The notes beneath the pieces are model-generated. The model was not told the DNA's origin and made no database searches. It saw nothing but the letters and a program-made list of their open reading frames with translations. DNA of 6,502 bases, taken from assembly GCF_015207245.1 (NCBI RefSeq), contig NZ_JADEXF010000208.1:1-6502 (forward strand). Direction: 5' to 3'. The first letter of the stretch is position 1. Every line of letters starts with the position of its first letter. The DNA is from Nostoc cf. edaphicum LEGE 07299. Lineage in GTDB: Bacteria; Cyanobacteriota; Cyanobacteriia; Cyanobacteriales; Nostocaceae. A program made the position numbers and the translations under genes. Positions 1 to 5,913 of the stretch are shown in pieces.

Positions 1-342
1 CTCTTAATTGTTGGCTTTTTGATAGCATTAACATCTGGTTTGGCATTATCTGGCACTTTGAAAGTAATTGTGCAGAACTGGTCAAGTGAACGAGCAGAAA
101 ATACTCAGCCACGTTCCTCACTGAAACAATTACTTGTACCATTTATCGGCATCACAGGCGGTACTTGTTTATTTATGTCTTCAGGCTTAGAGATATTTGG
201 TTTTCCCTCATCCTTGGCTTTAGGAGTTGGTCTACCAATTAGTCTGTTTACTTGTTTGCTAGTTTGGTTGCAGTTGGGAAGTATGATGACCTTTATACAA
301 CGCGAAGGTATGCAATCTTTAGATTTAGATTCTTTTTCTTAG
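1..342 (+). CDS. C-terminal part of an unidentified multi-pass membrane protein
   Basis: The reading frame is open to the left edge, so the gene starts outside the window; the TTG at 19 is internal and is not a believable start. The visible 113 residues hold about three hydrophobic stretches: roughly residues 1-24, 43-62 and 71-95. The first two are separated by a polar loop (NWSSERAENTQPRSS), and a short acidic, polar tail ending LDLDSFS follows the third. The glycine- and serine-rich helices look like a small cyanobacterial inner or thylakoid membrane protein. No motif lets me name a family. It ends with TAG at 340-342 and faces the minus-strand glycosyltransferase operon tail to tail, so nothing in the arrangement links it functionally to that operon. 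Confident that it is coding; the function is unknown. Confidence 0.75.
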   Translation, partial: LLIVGFLIALTSGLALSGTLKVIVQNWSSERAENTQPRSSLKQLLVPFIGITGGTCLFMSSGLEIFGFPSSLALGVGLPISLFTCLLVWLQLGSMMTFIQREGMQSLDLDSFS

Positions 343-377
343 ATGATTTCTGATGAAAAAAATACCTATGTTGACGA

Positions 378-451
378 GTTTTGACTTCTCTGCGAGACGC
401 TACGCGAACGCTCAAATCTCGACCACTCAGTTGGTTGAGCGAAGTCGAAAC
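378..451. repeat. Imperfect palindromic dispersed repeat of Nostoc type
   Basis: The outer arms GTTTTGACTTCTCT (378-391) and AGCGAAGTCGAAAC (438-451) are reverse complements at 12 of 14 positions. Inside them lies a second hairpin, CTCGACCA (418-425) and TGGTTGAG (432-439), with one G-U type mismatch and a 6-nt loop CTCAGT. Between the two is the string CTGCGAGACGCTACGCGAACG (390-410). From memory, that string and GTTGAGCGAAGTCGAAAC recur in very many intergenic places in Nostoc and Anabaena genomes, which suggests a non-autonomous repeat. It sits between two converging genes and could act as an RNA hairpin at their 3' ends. The A/T run at 356-362 lies about 15 nt beyond the outer arm on the minus-strand reading, too far for a classic intrinsic terminator. 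Confidence 0.7.
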
Positions 452-497
452 CAACGGCTATGGTAGTTTTATTACTAGAATTCACCTTAACCCTCTT

Positions 498-677
498 TCA
501 AGAAACACATTCGGCATAAATACTCACCGCTAAGAATGATGCTTTATTAAAAATGAGATCGTTATCTAGTGGTGAATAATTATTTTTTACTGAAATTTCA
601 TCATTCCAATATTTAATTGCGTTCAAATTATCTTTATTACCGATAAGTGGGCAATAGATAAGCAAATTAAACAACAT
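498..677 (-). CDS. Possible small hypothetical protein, 59 aa, last in the operon
   Basis: An ATG at 677-675 opens a 59-codon frame ending in TGA at 500-498. The product starts MLFNLLIYCPLIGNKDN and ends FLAVSIYAECVS. It begins 20 nt after the stop of the upstream glycosyltransferase gene and in a different frame. In-frame stop TAA at 704-702 bounds it, so it is not a simple continuation of that gene. The composition is protein-like: tryptophan, tyrosine and two cysteines, with alternating polar and hydrophobic stretches and no low-complexity run. I recognise no family. The only upstream purine-rich stretch is a weak AAGCGG, and the start lies in the loop of an 8-bp inverted repeat (659-666/689-696). 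It could be a real small gene, the remnant of a decayed larger one, or a chance frame in AT-rich DNA. Confidence 0.35.
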   Translation of the reverse strand: MLFNLLIYCPLIGNKDNLNAIKYWNDEISVKNNYSPLDNDLIFNKASFLAVSIYAECVS

Positions 678-697
678 TTTAGTCCGCTTTTGCTTAA

Positions 698-1732
698 TTA
701 GTTAGTCATTTTATCCTTTAAATTACGATAATTAAGCTTAATATTGTTGACTTTTCGATTGAAAAAACTTGTAGTAGTCTTTTGCAGACGCATTAGCGGA
801 CTCTCACGCCTAAAGCTTTTGGGTCTTTGTTCTGGTGAGTTTAAATATCTATAATGCAAAAATATATCTCGATATGGAATATCGACATCTTCACCAGCGC
901 AAAGTTGAGTAAAGTGTGGTGAACTTATACTCATATAGTGCAGATATGTCAGCCGCCGTCCTTGGTCGTAAAGGATGTTATCTACCACATTAAATTGAGA
1001 ACTCCAATGGTTGCCAGTTGCCTGTTCGCAGTCATGAAAAGCAAAGTTATAATAGGAAATTCCACTTCTCAATACCATGTAGTTAAATAAAGATTGGTCA
1101 GGCCCACCAAGAGCCATGACATCAGCTTCACTAGCCTGTAATTTGTCGAGTAGGTTTGCTAATGTAGCTTGAGAAAAAATATGTTTTTTAGTTGCAAACC
1201 AACCGGCGCAAAATATATGAGAATGCAATTTTTCTTGGTCAAAAATTTGCTGTATAAGTTCTGGTGAACCATCAAAAATATATTTCAATTCAGATTTATA
1301 TTGAAAATCATTTGTTACCCAATCATATTTATCTAATTTTTCATATATATAGTCTATAGGCCCCATAAGAAGCGTATCTGCATCAAAATAAATAAATTTA
1401 TCAAAGGGACCATCTAAACCACAAAGCTTACGATGCATTGGTAGACGATAAAGTTCTGGAAGCCCCCATTTTCGCCAAGTTTTTTGTGCCCTTGAGTGAT
1501 TTTTCCAGACTTGGGTTGCAAAGTTATCCCAGTAAGCTATGGATACAGAGTCCTCAAATAGCGTCACATTATCTCTAGATGCAATCTCTGCCTTTACTTT
1601 GTCTAACTGCTCATTATATGGAATTATACAAATAGGAATTTTCCTACCAGCATTAGCTTCCATACTATTGAGTAACGCCACTAATTGGTCATAGACAACA
1701 TCATTGGCTAGGATATAAATACCATCAATCAT
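698..1732 (-). CDS. GT8-like glycosyltransferase, tandem paralogue 3 (Npun_R2821/R2822-like)
   Basis: Predicted cytoplasmic glycosyltransferase of 344 residues with a GT-A-type fold, expected to transfer a sugar from a nucleotide donor; donor and acceptor are unknown. The N-terminus (GIYILANDVVYDQLVALLNS) is the first strand and helix of the nucleotide-binding fold. FDADT at about 116-120 is the DxD metal and nucleotide-sugar motif. FCAGWFATKK (174-183) and GGPDQSLFNYMVLRSG (209-224) match the positions of the GT8-type 'FNSG' and 'DQ..lN' motifs. A C-terminal CAGEDVDIPYRD block and a basic tail follow. I chose the ATG at 1732 because the two neighbouring paralogues start at the same point of the fold and an AGGAG lies 7 nt upstream. 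A longer frame from 1768 would overlap the preceding gene. It is closest to the paralogue at 2643-3623, with which it shares the CAGE..PYRD block. It lies 16 nt after the preceding gene. Confidence 0.85.
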   Translation of the reverse strand: MIDGIYILANDVVYDQLVALLNSMEANAGRKIPICIIPYNEQLDKVKAEIASRDNVTLFEDSVSIAYWDNFATQVWKNHSRAQKTWRKWGLPELYRLPMHRKLCGLDGPFDKFIYFDADTLLMGPIDYIYEKLDKYDWVTNDFQYKSELKYIFDGSPELIQQIFDQEKLHSHIFCAGWFATKKHIFSQATLANLLDKLQASEADVMALGGPDQSLFNYMVLRSGISYYNFAFHDCEQATGNHWSSQFNVVDNILYDQGRRLTYLHYMSISSPHFTQLCAGEDVDIPYRDIFLHYRYLNSPEQRPKSFRRESPLMRLQKTTTSFFNRKVNNIKLNYRNLKDKMTN

Positions 1733-1739
1733 TGGGATA

Positions 1740-1744
1740 CTCCT
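1740..1744 (-). promoter_or_regulatory. Ribosome binding site AGGAG deciding the start at 1732
   Basis: Read on the minus strand, AGGAG is followed by a 7-nt spacer (TATCCCA) and ATG at 1732. It is the best Shine-Dalgarno match in the window and lies in the 16-nt gap after the preceding gene. It would be inside the coding region if the longer frame from 1768 were used, so it supports the shorter start. Confidence 0.75.
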
Positions 1745-1748
1745 AATA

Positions 1749-2639
1749 TTAAGTACGCGCAGAAACAAAAGGAAATAAACGGCGAGTCAGTTTGGGAATA
1801 AAGGCAAATTTACCCTCATGCAGATAGCGATAGTGTTCCCACAATTGCCAATAGGGACTACCAGTTTTCATCCGCGTACCAGCCCAGTGGAGATATTTGA
1901 GTCGTTGTCCTCGGTCATACAGGGCGTAATCTTGCTGTTGGAAGTTTCGCGAACCGGCCCAACTACCAGGCCCTCCCCCAGGAATTTTAACGAGATTTCC
2001 ACGTTTAGAAATTAGTTTGAGGACAAGATAATTTAGAATTGGTTGGTCTGTAACTCCTTGAGAAAAATCGAAATATTCGCGATGTGCTGCACACTCGCGT
2101 AAAGCTTCATCCATTTGTTGTTCGGTAATAACTCCTTTTCTCGAAGCCCAAAAACCGCTGTTGAAAACATCTTGAAGTTGGGTATCGGAAAAAATTTGCT
2201 GCTCTTTCACAAAAGGGGAGAAAATATTTCGCAGCTTTTCATTAGCATAATGGTAATCACAGCAGAAGAAATCGACTTCTGAAAGTTTGTCCAAATTATC
2301 GGCAATTTTTTCAAAAACGACAATATCCGTATCAATATAAATAAATTCATCTAAAGGCCCAAACCACGCTACCAATTTACGCATTTTGTTGGGTAAGGCA
2401 AGGAAATTTCTGTCAAAAATTTCGCCGATGCGTTTGGTAAATGTATCAATAAGTTCTAAATCTGGGAAAATTTGGACGTTGTGTAGGGTAGCAAGCTGTT
2501 CTGCTACCTTGTGATAATTGTCATTAAAAGGTATGAGATAAATGGGAACTTCTGGGTCATAGTAACGAATGCTATTGAGCAGAGCAATAGCATTATCGAT
2601 AACGCGGTCATTGGCAACGATATAAATACCACTACTCAT
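1749..2639 (-). CDS. GT8-like glycosyltransferase, tandem paralogue 2, divergent copy
   Basis: A 296-residue member of the same family, shorter and more diverged than its two neighbours. The N-terminus GIYIVANDRVIDNAIALLNS aligns with both. The metal-binding DxD is IDTDIV at about 102-107 instead of DADT. The GT8-type motifs are clear and closest to textbook form in this copy: FNSGFWASRKG (159-169) and TDQPILNYLVLK (197-208). YLHWAG (249-254) replaces the YLHY of the others. It lacks the CAGE..PYRD block near the C-terminus but keeps HYRYLHEG. A glycine-rich PGGGPGSWAGS stretch (220-230) is unique to it. These differences suggest a distinct donor or acceptor; that is inference. The ATG at 2639 lies 3 nt after the preceding stop, with AAGGA 6 nt upstream inside the end of that gene, so translation is probably coupled. 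Confidence 0.85.
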   Translation of the reverse strand: MSSGIYIVANDRVIDNAIALLNSIRYYDPEVPIYLIPFNDNYHKVAEQLATLHNVQIFPDLELIDTFTKRIGEIFDRNFLALPNKMRKLVAWFGPLDEFIYIDTDIVVFEKIADNLDKLSEVDFFCCDYHYANEKLRNIFSPFVKEQQIFSDTQLQDVFNSGFWASRKGVITEQQMDEALRECAAHREYFDFSQGVTDQPILNYLVLKLISKRGNLVKIPGGGPGSWAGSRNFQQQDYALYDRGQRLKYLHWAGTRMKTGSPYWQLWEHYRYLHEGKFAFIPKLTRRLFPFVSART

Positions 2640-2642
2640 AAA

Positions 2643-3623
2643 TTATCCTTGTTTAATTAACTTAAGTTTTTGCAAAGCTCTGGTAAGTAAATTTGGTACT
2701 GGAGCGTCATTATAATTTTTAGGAGGACTGGTAAATACTGGACGCTTTTCTGGTTCGTGTAAGTAACGATAATAGAGAAATAAATCTCGATAGGGAAACT
2801 CAATATTTTCTCCAGCACAGACTGCTTGATTGATATTAGGAGGAATCCCAATGTAATGGAGATAAGTTAGTTGATTACCGCGATCGTAAAGAATATGTTC
2901 TCGTTCCTCGAAGTGTTTGGAGCTAGCAGAACATCCTGTTTTTTCATTATCTGGCAATTGCCAAGCAAAGTTATAAATAGAAAGATTAGACCTCATTACC
3001 ATATAGTTGATTAATGGTTGTTCGCCAGCACCGCCATACAAAATTTCTGACTCACCATTTTGTAAATGTGATATTAACCAATCTCTTTTTTCCGAGTCAA
3101 ATAGTCCTTGTTTGGCTCCATAAAAGCCTGAGCAAAATATTTCAGAATCAATGCGTTTTTGCTCAAAAACTTTTAGTAATTTGGGAGAATTAACATTATA
3201 TATTTTACTAACGTCTGTAAATTGGAAATCGTAGACCACAAAATCATAACTATCTAGCTTTTCAAACACTGCTGCAAGTGGCTTCATTACCAAGGTGTCT
3301 GCATCTAAATAGATAAACTTCTCGAATGGCCCATCGAAAGCGCAAAAACGACGGTGAGCGCCATAAAGACGGGATTTACTCCGATTCAATCGTTCTGGGG
3401 CTGCTGCTAGCATAAATTGATCCCAGCGGTTGATTGATTCTTGGTCGTCATAAAGAAATACATTCGGGCGTTTAGCTATTTCATCAGCAATCCGTTGTGT
3501 CCGATCGTCAAAAGGATAGATACAAACAGGAGTTTCTGGGCCTAAAATAACATCAATACTGTTGAGCAAAGCCACCAGTTGATCGAAAACATAATCATTG
3601 CCAAGGGTACAAATACCATTCAT
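2643..3623 (-). CDS. GT8-like glycosyltransferase, tandem paralogue 1
   Basis: A 326-residue predicted cytoplasmic nucleotide-sugar transferase, first of the three tandem copies in transcription order. The fold starts at once with GICTLGNDYVFDQLVALLNS. LDADT at about 106-110 is the DxD site, preceded by FDGPFEKFIY as in the copy at 698-1732. IFCSGFYGAKQG (162-173) and GAGEQPLINYMVMRS (198-212) occupy the GT8-like 'FNSG' and 'DQ..lN' positions, with Glu in place of the usual Asp in the second. YDRGNQLTYLHYIG leads into CAGENIEFPYRD and YRYLHEPEKRP. Motif blocks tie it more closely to the copy at 698-1732 than to its immediate neighbour. The only in-frame ATG near the fold's first strand is 3623, 3 nt after the GT10-like gene's stop. 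No Shine-Dalgarno motif is visible, so reinitiation or coupling is likely. Confidence 0.85.
   Translation of the reverse strand: MNGICTLGNDYVFDQLVALLNSIDVILGPETPVCIYPFDDRTQRIADEIAKRPNVFLYDDQESINRWDQFMLAAAPERLNRSKSRLYGAHRRFCAFDGPFEKFIYLDADTLVMKPLAAVFEKLDSYDFVVYDFQFTDVSKIYNVNSPKLLKVFEQKRIDSEIFCSGFYGAKQGLFDSEKRDWLISHLQNGESEILYGGAGEQPLINYMVMRSNLSIYNFAWQLPDNEKTGCSASSKHFEEREHILYDRGNQLTYLHYIGIPPNINQAVCAGENIEFPYRDLFLYYRYLHEPEKRPVFTSPPKNYNDAPVPNLLTRALQKLKLIKQG
2646..2650 (-). promoter_or_regulatory. Ribosome binding site AAGGA inside the preceding gene's last codons
   Basis: On the minus strand AAGGA, then a 6-nt spacer, then ATG at 2639. The motif overlaps the penultimate and last sense codons (Gln-Gly) of the upstream paralogue, whose TAA is at 2645-2643. 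This fits translational coupling of the two glycosyltransferases. Confidence 0.6.
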
Positions 3624-3626
3624 AAT

Positions 3627-4586
3627 TTATGAGTGTTTCTCAACAAAGTTTGATAACCAGTTAAGCAGGTTTAATTTGTGTAAAATGATTTGACGTGCTT
3701 CTGCGATCGCATCTTTGGCAGCATACCAAGCATCAGGTGTAGCTGTCACTTCTTGGATGTAGGCAATGCCTTTTTCATCTAAACTGGGCAACCGCAAAAA
3801 ACTACCCGGTGGCAATAATTTATCAGCAGCTGGGCCACCATAATAAATTGGTAAACACCAAGCAAGTAAACTATCCCAAAGTTTCTCACTCACATACCAA
3901 TTGTTATCAGCATAGTTTTCAATTGCCAAATTGTAATAGTATGGTGCCATGCCATACCATTTGTTACCTAGTTCTCCCGAACTGTTCGCCCATTCTGGTA
4001 AGTTACGCCCATACAAATCAAATTTCATCCCACTAGATTGCAAAGATTGTAAAAAATCTAAACGCTGGCGATGGTTGGCTGTGCGGCTAATTCCCGAAGT
4101 AATCCAACTACATGGGGCAACTTTTGGGGGCGGTGGCATTTCATTTAAATCTTGAAATGAATTTGAGTGATACCAAATAGCAGGCATATAGTCAGGAATA
4201 GGAGCAAAATCATCGGGGCCAGAAACGTAGCCGCAATACTTCTGGGCTTCTTGATAATTATGATTAGTTATTTTTACAACCTCATCTAAAGGCGGTTCTC
4301 TGAGCAAATAAATAATCCGCTCTTTATTGACACCACGCAGCAGAGATTCAACATTTACTACTGGTTTTTGCTGCGGTTTGCGAAAACTATCTAACCAAGA
4401 TTTTTGTGGCGGTACTTGGGGAAAATCAAATTGATATAGCAACATAAAGTCTGGCTTTTGTGCCATTTTCAACATTTGGATGTTGTTCCAAACACCAAAG
4501 TAGTGCGGAGTTTGTTGCCATAACCAATCTTTATTTTTAGCAAGACCTGAATAGCTGCTAATCATGCCAACAGTTTTAATAGTCAT
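3627..4586 (-). CDS. GT10 family (alpha-1,3/4-fucosyltransferase-like) glycosyltransferase
   Basis: A 319-residue predicted soluble or membrane-peripheral glycosyltransferase. The diagnostic part is the C-terminal half: FDLYGRN (189-195), then YYYNLAIENYADNNWYVSEK (216-235), LWDSLLAW, and PIYYGGP (246-252) with PPGSFLRL (259-266). This order matches the GT10 donor-binding signature, in which the N-EN...D..Y.TEK.W...PI.YG pattern binds a GDP-sugar. GT10 enzymes usually transfer fucose from GDP-fucose; other sugars cannot be excluded. The N-terminal half (about 1-150) would be the more variable acceptor domain. WITSGISRTANHRQRLDFL (161-179) matches the conserved 'S.....R..l...l' stretch before the YG motif. 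The ATG at 4586 is used; no strong ribosome-binding site is visible. It lies 17 nt after the GT4-like gene and 3 nt before the first GT8-like paralogue. Confidence 0.85.
   Translation of the reverse strand: MTIKTVGMISSYSGLAKNKDWLWQQTPHYFGVWNNIQMLKMAQKPDFMLLYQFDFPQVPPQKSWLDSFRKPQQKPVVNVESLLRGVNKERIIYLLREPPLDEVVKITNHNYQEAQKYCGYVSGPDDFAPIPDYMPAIWYHSNSFQDLNEMPPPPKVAPCSWITSGISRTANHRQRLDFLQSLQSSGMKFDLYGRNLPEWANSSGELGNKWYGMAPYYYNLAIENYADNNWYVSEKLWDSLLAWCLPIYYGGPAADKLLPPGSFLRLPSLDEKGIAYIQEVTATPDAWYAAKDAIAEARQIILHKLNLLNWLSNFVEKHS
3703..3710. repeat. HIP1 octamer GCGATCGC
   Basis: A single exact copy of the highly iterated palindrome of cyanobacteria, inside the 3' end of the GT10-like gene. It has no known role for this gene but supports the cyanobacterial assignment. 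Near matches such as GCGATCGT occur elsewhere (around 2880). Confidence 0.8.
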
Positions 4587-4603
4587 AAATCTTATTTATT
4601 CGG

Positions 4604-5845
4604 TTAGTTTTCAGTTAATTTTTGTTCATTACATAAAATTGGTGGACGCCGATCTTCTTCTATGTAGCTTAATATTTTGGTAATTCTATTCTCCCAAGAA
4701 AATTGCTGGGCAAAATCTATACTAGCTGCATAACCCTCTATTTTTCTGGGATAGGTTTCTAAAGTATGTTGAATAGATTGGGCAAGTTTTTGTGGGTTAT
4801 CTGGTGTACACCAACTGGCAATCAAAGGTGATGTTTTGAATTCCATTAAAGGTGGAATCTCAGTTGCAACTATAGGAGTGCCAGCAGCCATGTACTGAAA
4901 AAACTTAACTGGATTCGTGAAATCTGCTGATTTTCCAGCGCAGTGAGGATGAACCAAAATATCAGCTGCTTGAAACAAGCTGACTAATCGTTCTCGTGGA
5001 AGTATCCAGCCTAAGAATTTAACGTTTTCGACATTTTTATCTCTGGCTATTTGTTGATATGCTTGTACTTGCGCTTCTGTTCCTCCTGTGATGATAAACT
5101 GAATTTCTGGCAATTCTTTAGCAGAATCAATTAAGAGATCGACTCCTTTGAAAGGATACAAGGCGCCTGAATAGACAACTAAATGCTTACGTCCATTTAT
5201 AAGCAATTCTTGCCGCCACGTTTCGGCTTCTTCGGGCTGTCTGATTAAAAATGATTGATTGAATCCGTTATGTAGCCAAACTACTTTTTCTGGTGGCATT
5301 CCATTCTCTATTAGGCTTTGCCGGATGGGTTCTGACTGAGTTATGGCTATTTTAAAATAGGGGCTGTGGATGATGTCTTGCTCAAATTTCCGGTCTTGAA
5401 AGTAGTGACGTTCATAGATTGTAGGAACTTTATTTTTGACTGCGGCTTTAACAAAATTCCAATCTCGCGTATGGACAACCTTGGTATGAGGCAGAATATG
5501 AACTGGTAAATAATATTTAGTTACTACTGTACTGGAGTTAGTAAATTTACCACCGATTTGATCGATAGGCCAAGGCATTGGCAATGCCGCAATTTTGAGC
5601 TTTTCTTGAACATCGTAAAATTCTATAAATTCTTTGCCGGGTTTTTTGGGTTGATAAGGATAAATTAACGATAGTAGATTAACAGAATAATTTTTTTTAT
5701 CTTGATAAATTAAAACTGAGGAGTAGCCTAAGTTAGCTGCTGCGTTGGCACAAAGAACATCATGAATTTCGTGTGCTGTGTCCGGCTTTAATGATAGTTC
5801 TCCGGTGTAAAAAATATATTGATTTTTCTTTGAAGAATTTATCAT
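4604..5845 (-). CDS. GT4-type (GT-B fold) glycosyltransferase
   Basis: A 413-residue retaining-type glycosyltransferase, expected at the cytoplasmic face of the membrane. The N-terminal acceptor domain begins QYIFYTGELSL and contains VVHTRDWNFVKAA (123-135) and ITQSEPIRQSLIENG (168-182), the usual 'who signals next' stretch before the hinge. The C-terminal donor domain starts around HLVVYSGALYPFKGVDLLID (221-240), followed by FIITGGT (250-256), FLGWILPRERLVSLFQAADI (277-296) and the sugar-nucleotide-binding segment TNPVKFFQYMAAGTPIVAT (310-328). The acidic position normally present there (EYMA) is Gln317. The gene is 68 nt after the exporter's stop. The only usable start is the ATG at 5845, preceded by seven A residues and CCCC, with no Shine-Dalgarno motif. 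The gap contains TATA-like hexamers (TTATAC, TATCAT) but no convincing -35, so a promoter there is only possible. Confidence 0.85.
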   Translation of the reverse strand: MINSSKKNQYIFYTGELSLKPDTAHEIHDVLCANAAANLGYSSVLIYQDKKNYSVNLLSLIYPYQPKKPGKEFIEFYDVQEKLKIAALPMPWPIDQIGGKFTNSSTVVTKYYLPVHILPHTKVVHTRDWNFVKAAVKNKVPTIYERHYFQDRKFEQDIIHSPYFKIAITQSEPIRQSLIENGMPPEKVVWLHNGFNQSFLIRQPEEAETWRQELLINGRKHLVVYSGALYPFKGVDLLIDSAKELPEIQFIITGGTEAQVQAYQQIARDKNVENVKFLGWILPRERLVSLFQAADILVHPHCAGKSADFTNPVKFFQYMAAGTPIVATEIPPLMEFKTSPLIASWCTPDNPQKLAQSIQHTLETYPRKIEGYAASIDFAQQFSWENRITKILSYIEEDRRPPILCNEQKLTEN

Positions 5846-5913
5846 TTTTTTTGGGGATGATAGGTTTTTAAAGATTGTGGTATAAGCATTTTTGTTCCTG
5901 ACATTAACTAAAA

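Larger units (their letters stand above)
343..697. other. Tail-to-tail intergenic region of about 355 bp
   Basis: This stretch separates the end of the + strand membrane protein from the end of the minus-strand operon. It holds a palindromic repeat element (378-451), a seven-base A run at 356-362 (a U run if transcribed leftward), a possible small minus-strand ORF (498-677) and an 8-bp inverted repeat (659-666 with 689-696, TAAGCAAA/TTTGCTTA, 22-nt loop). A terminator is expected for both converging units, but no GC-rich stem followed directly by a U tract is visible. The remainder is AT-rich with no further recognisable signal. Confidence 0.6.

Noticed and set aside
659..696. 8-bp inverted repeat TAAGCAAA/TTTGCTTA as the operon's terminator.
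   Set aside because: The stem is AT-rich, the loop is 22 nt and no U tract follows on the minus strand; it is more likely chance in AT-rich DNA.
1733..1768. A 12-residue N-terminal extension of the last GT8-like gene from an ATG at 1768.
   Set aside because: It overlaps the preceding gene by 20 nt, has no counterpart in the two paralogues, and the AGGAG at 1740-1744 is correctly placed for the ATG at 1732.
1818..2015. A 65-codon + strand open frame inside the middle GT8-like gene.
   Set aside because: It lies wholly antisense to a well-supported gene, with no family features.
2657..2851. A 64-codon minus-strand frame overlapping the first GT8-like paralogue in another frame.
   Set aside because: It overlaps conserved C-terminal motifs of a real gene and has no features of its own.
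3809..4155. Two + strand open frames opposite the GT10-like gene.
   Set aside because: Antisense shadows of a conserved gene; their translations show no domain.
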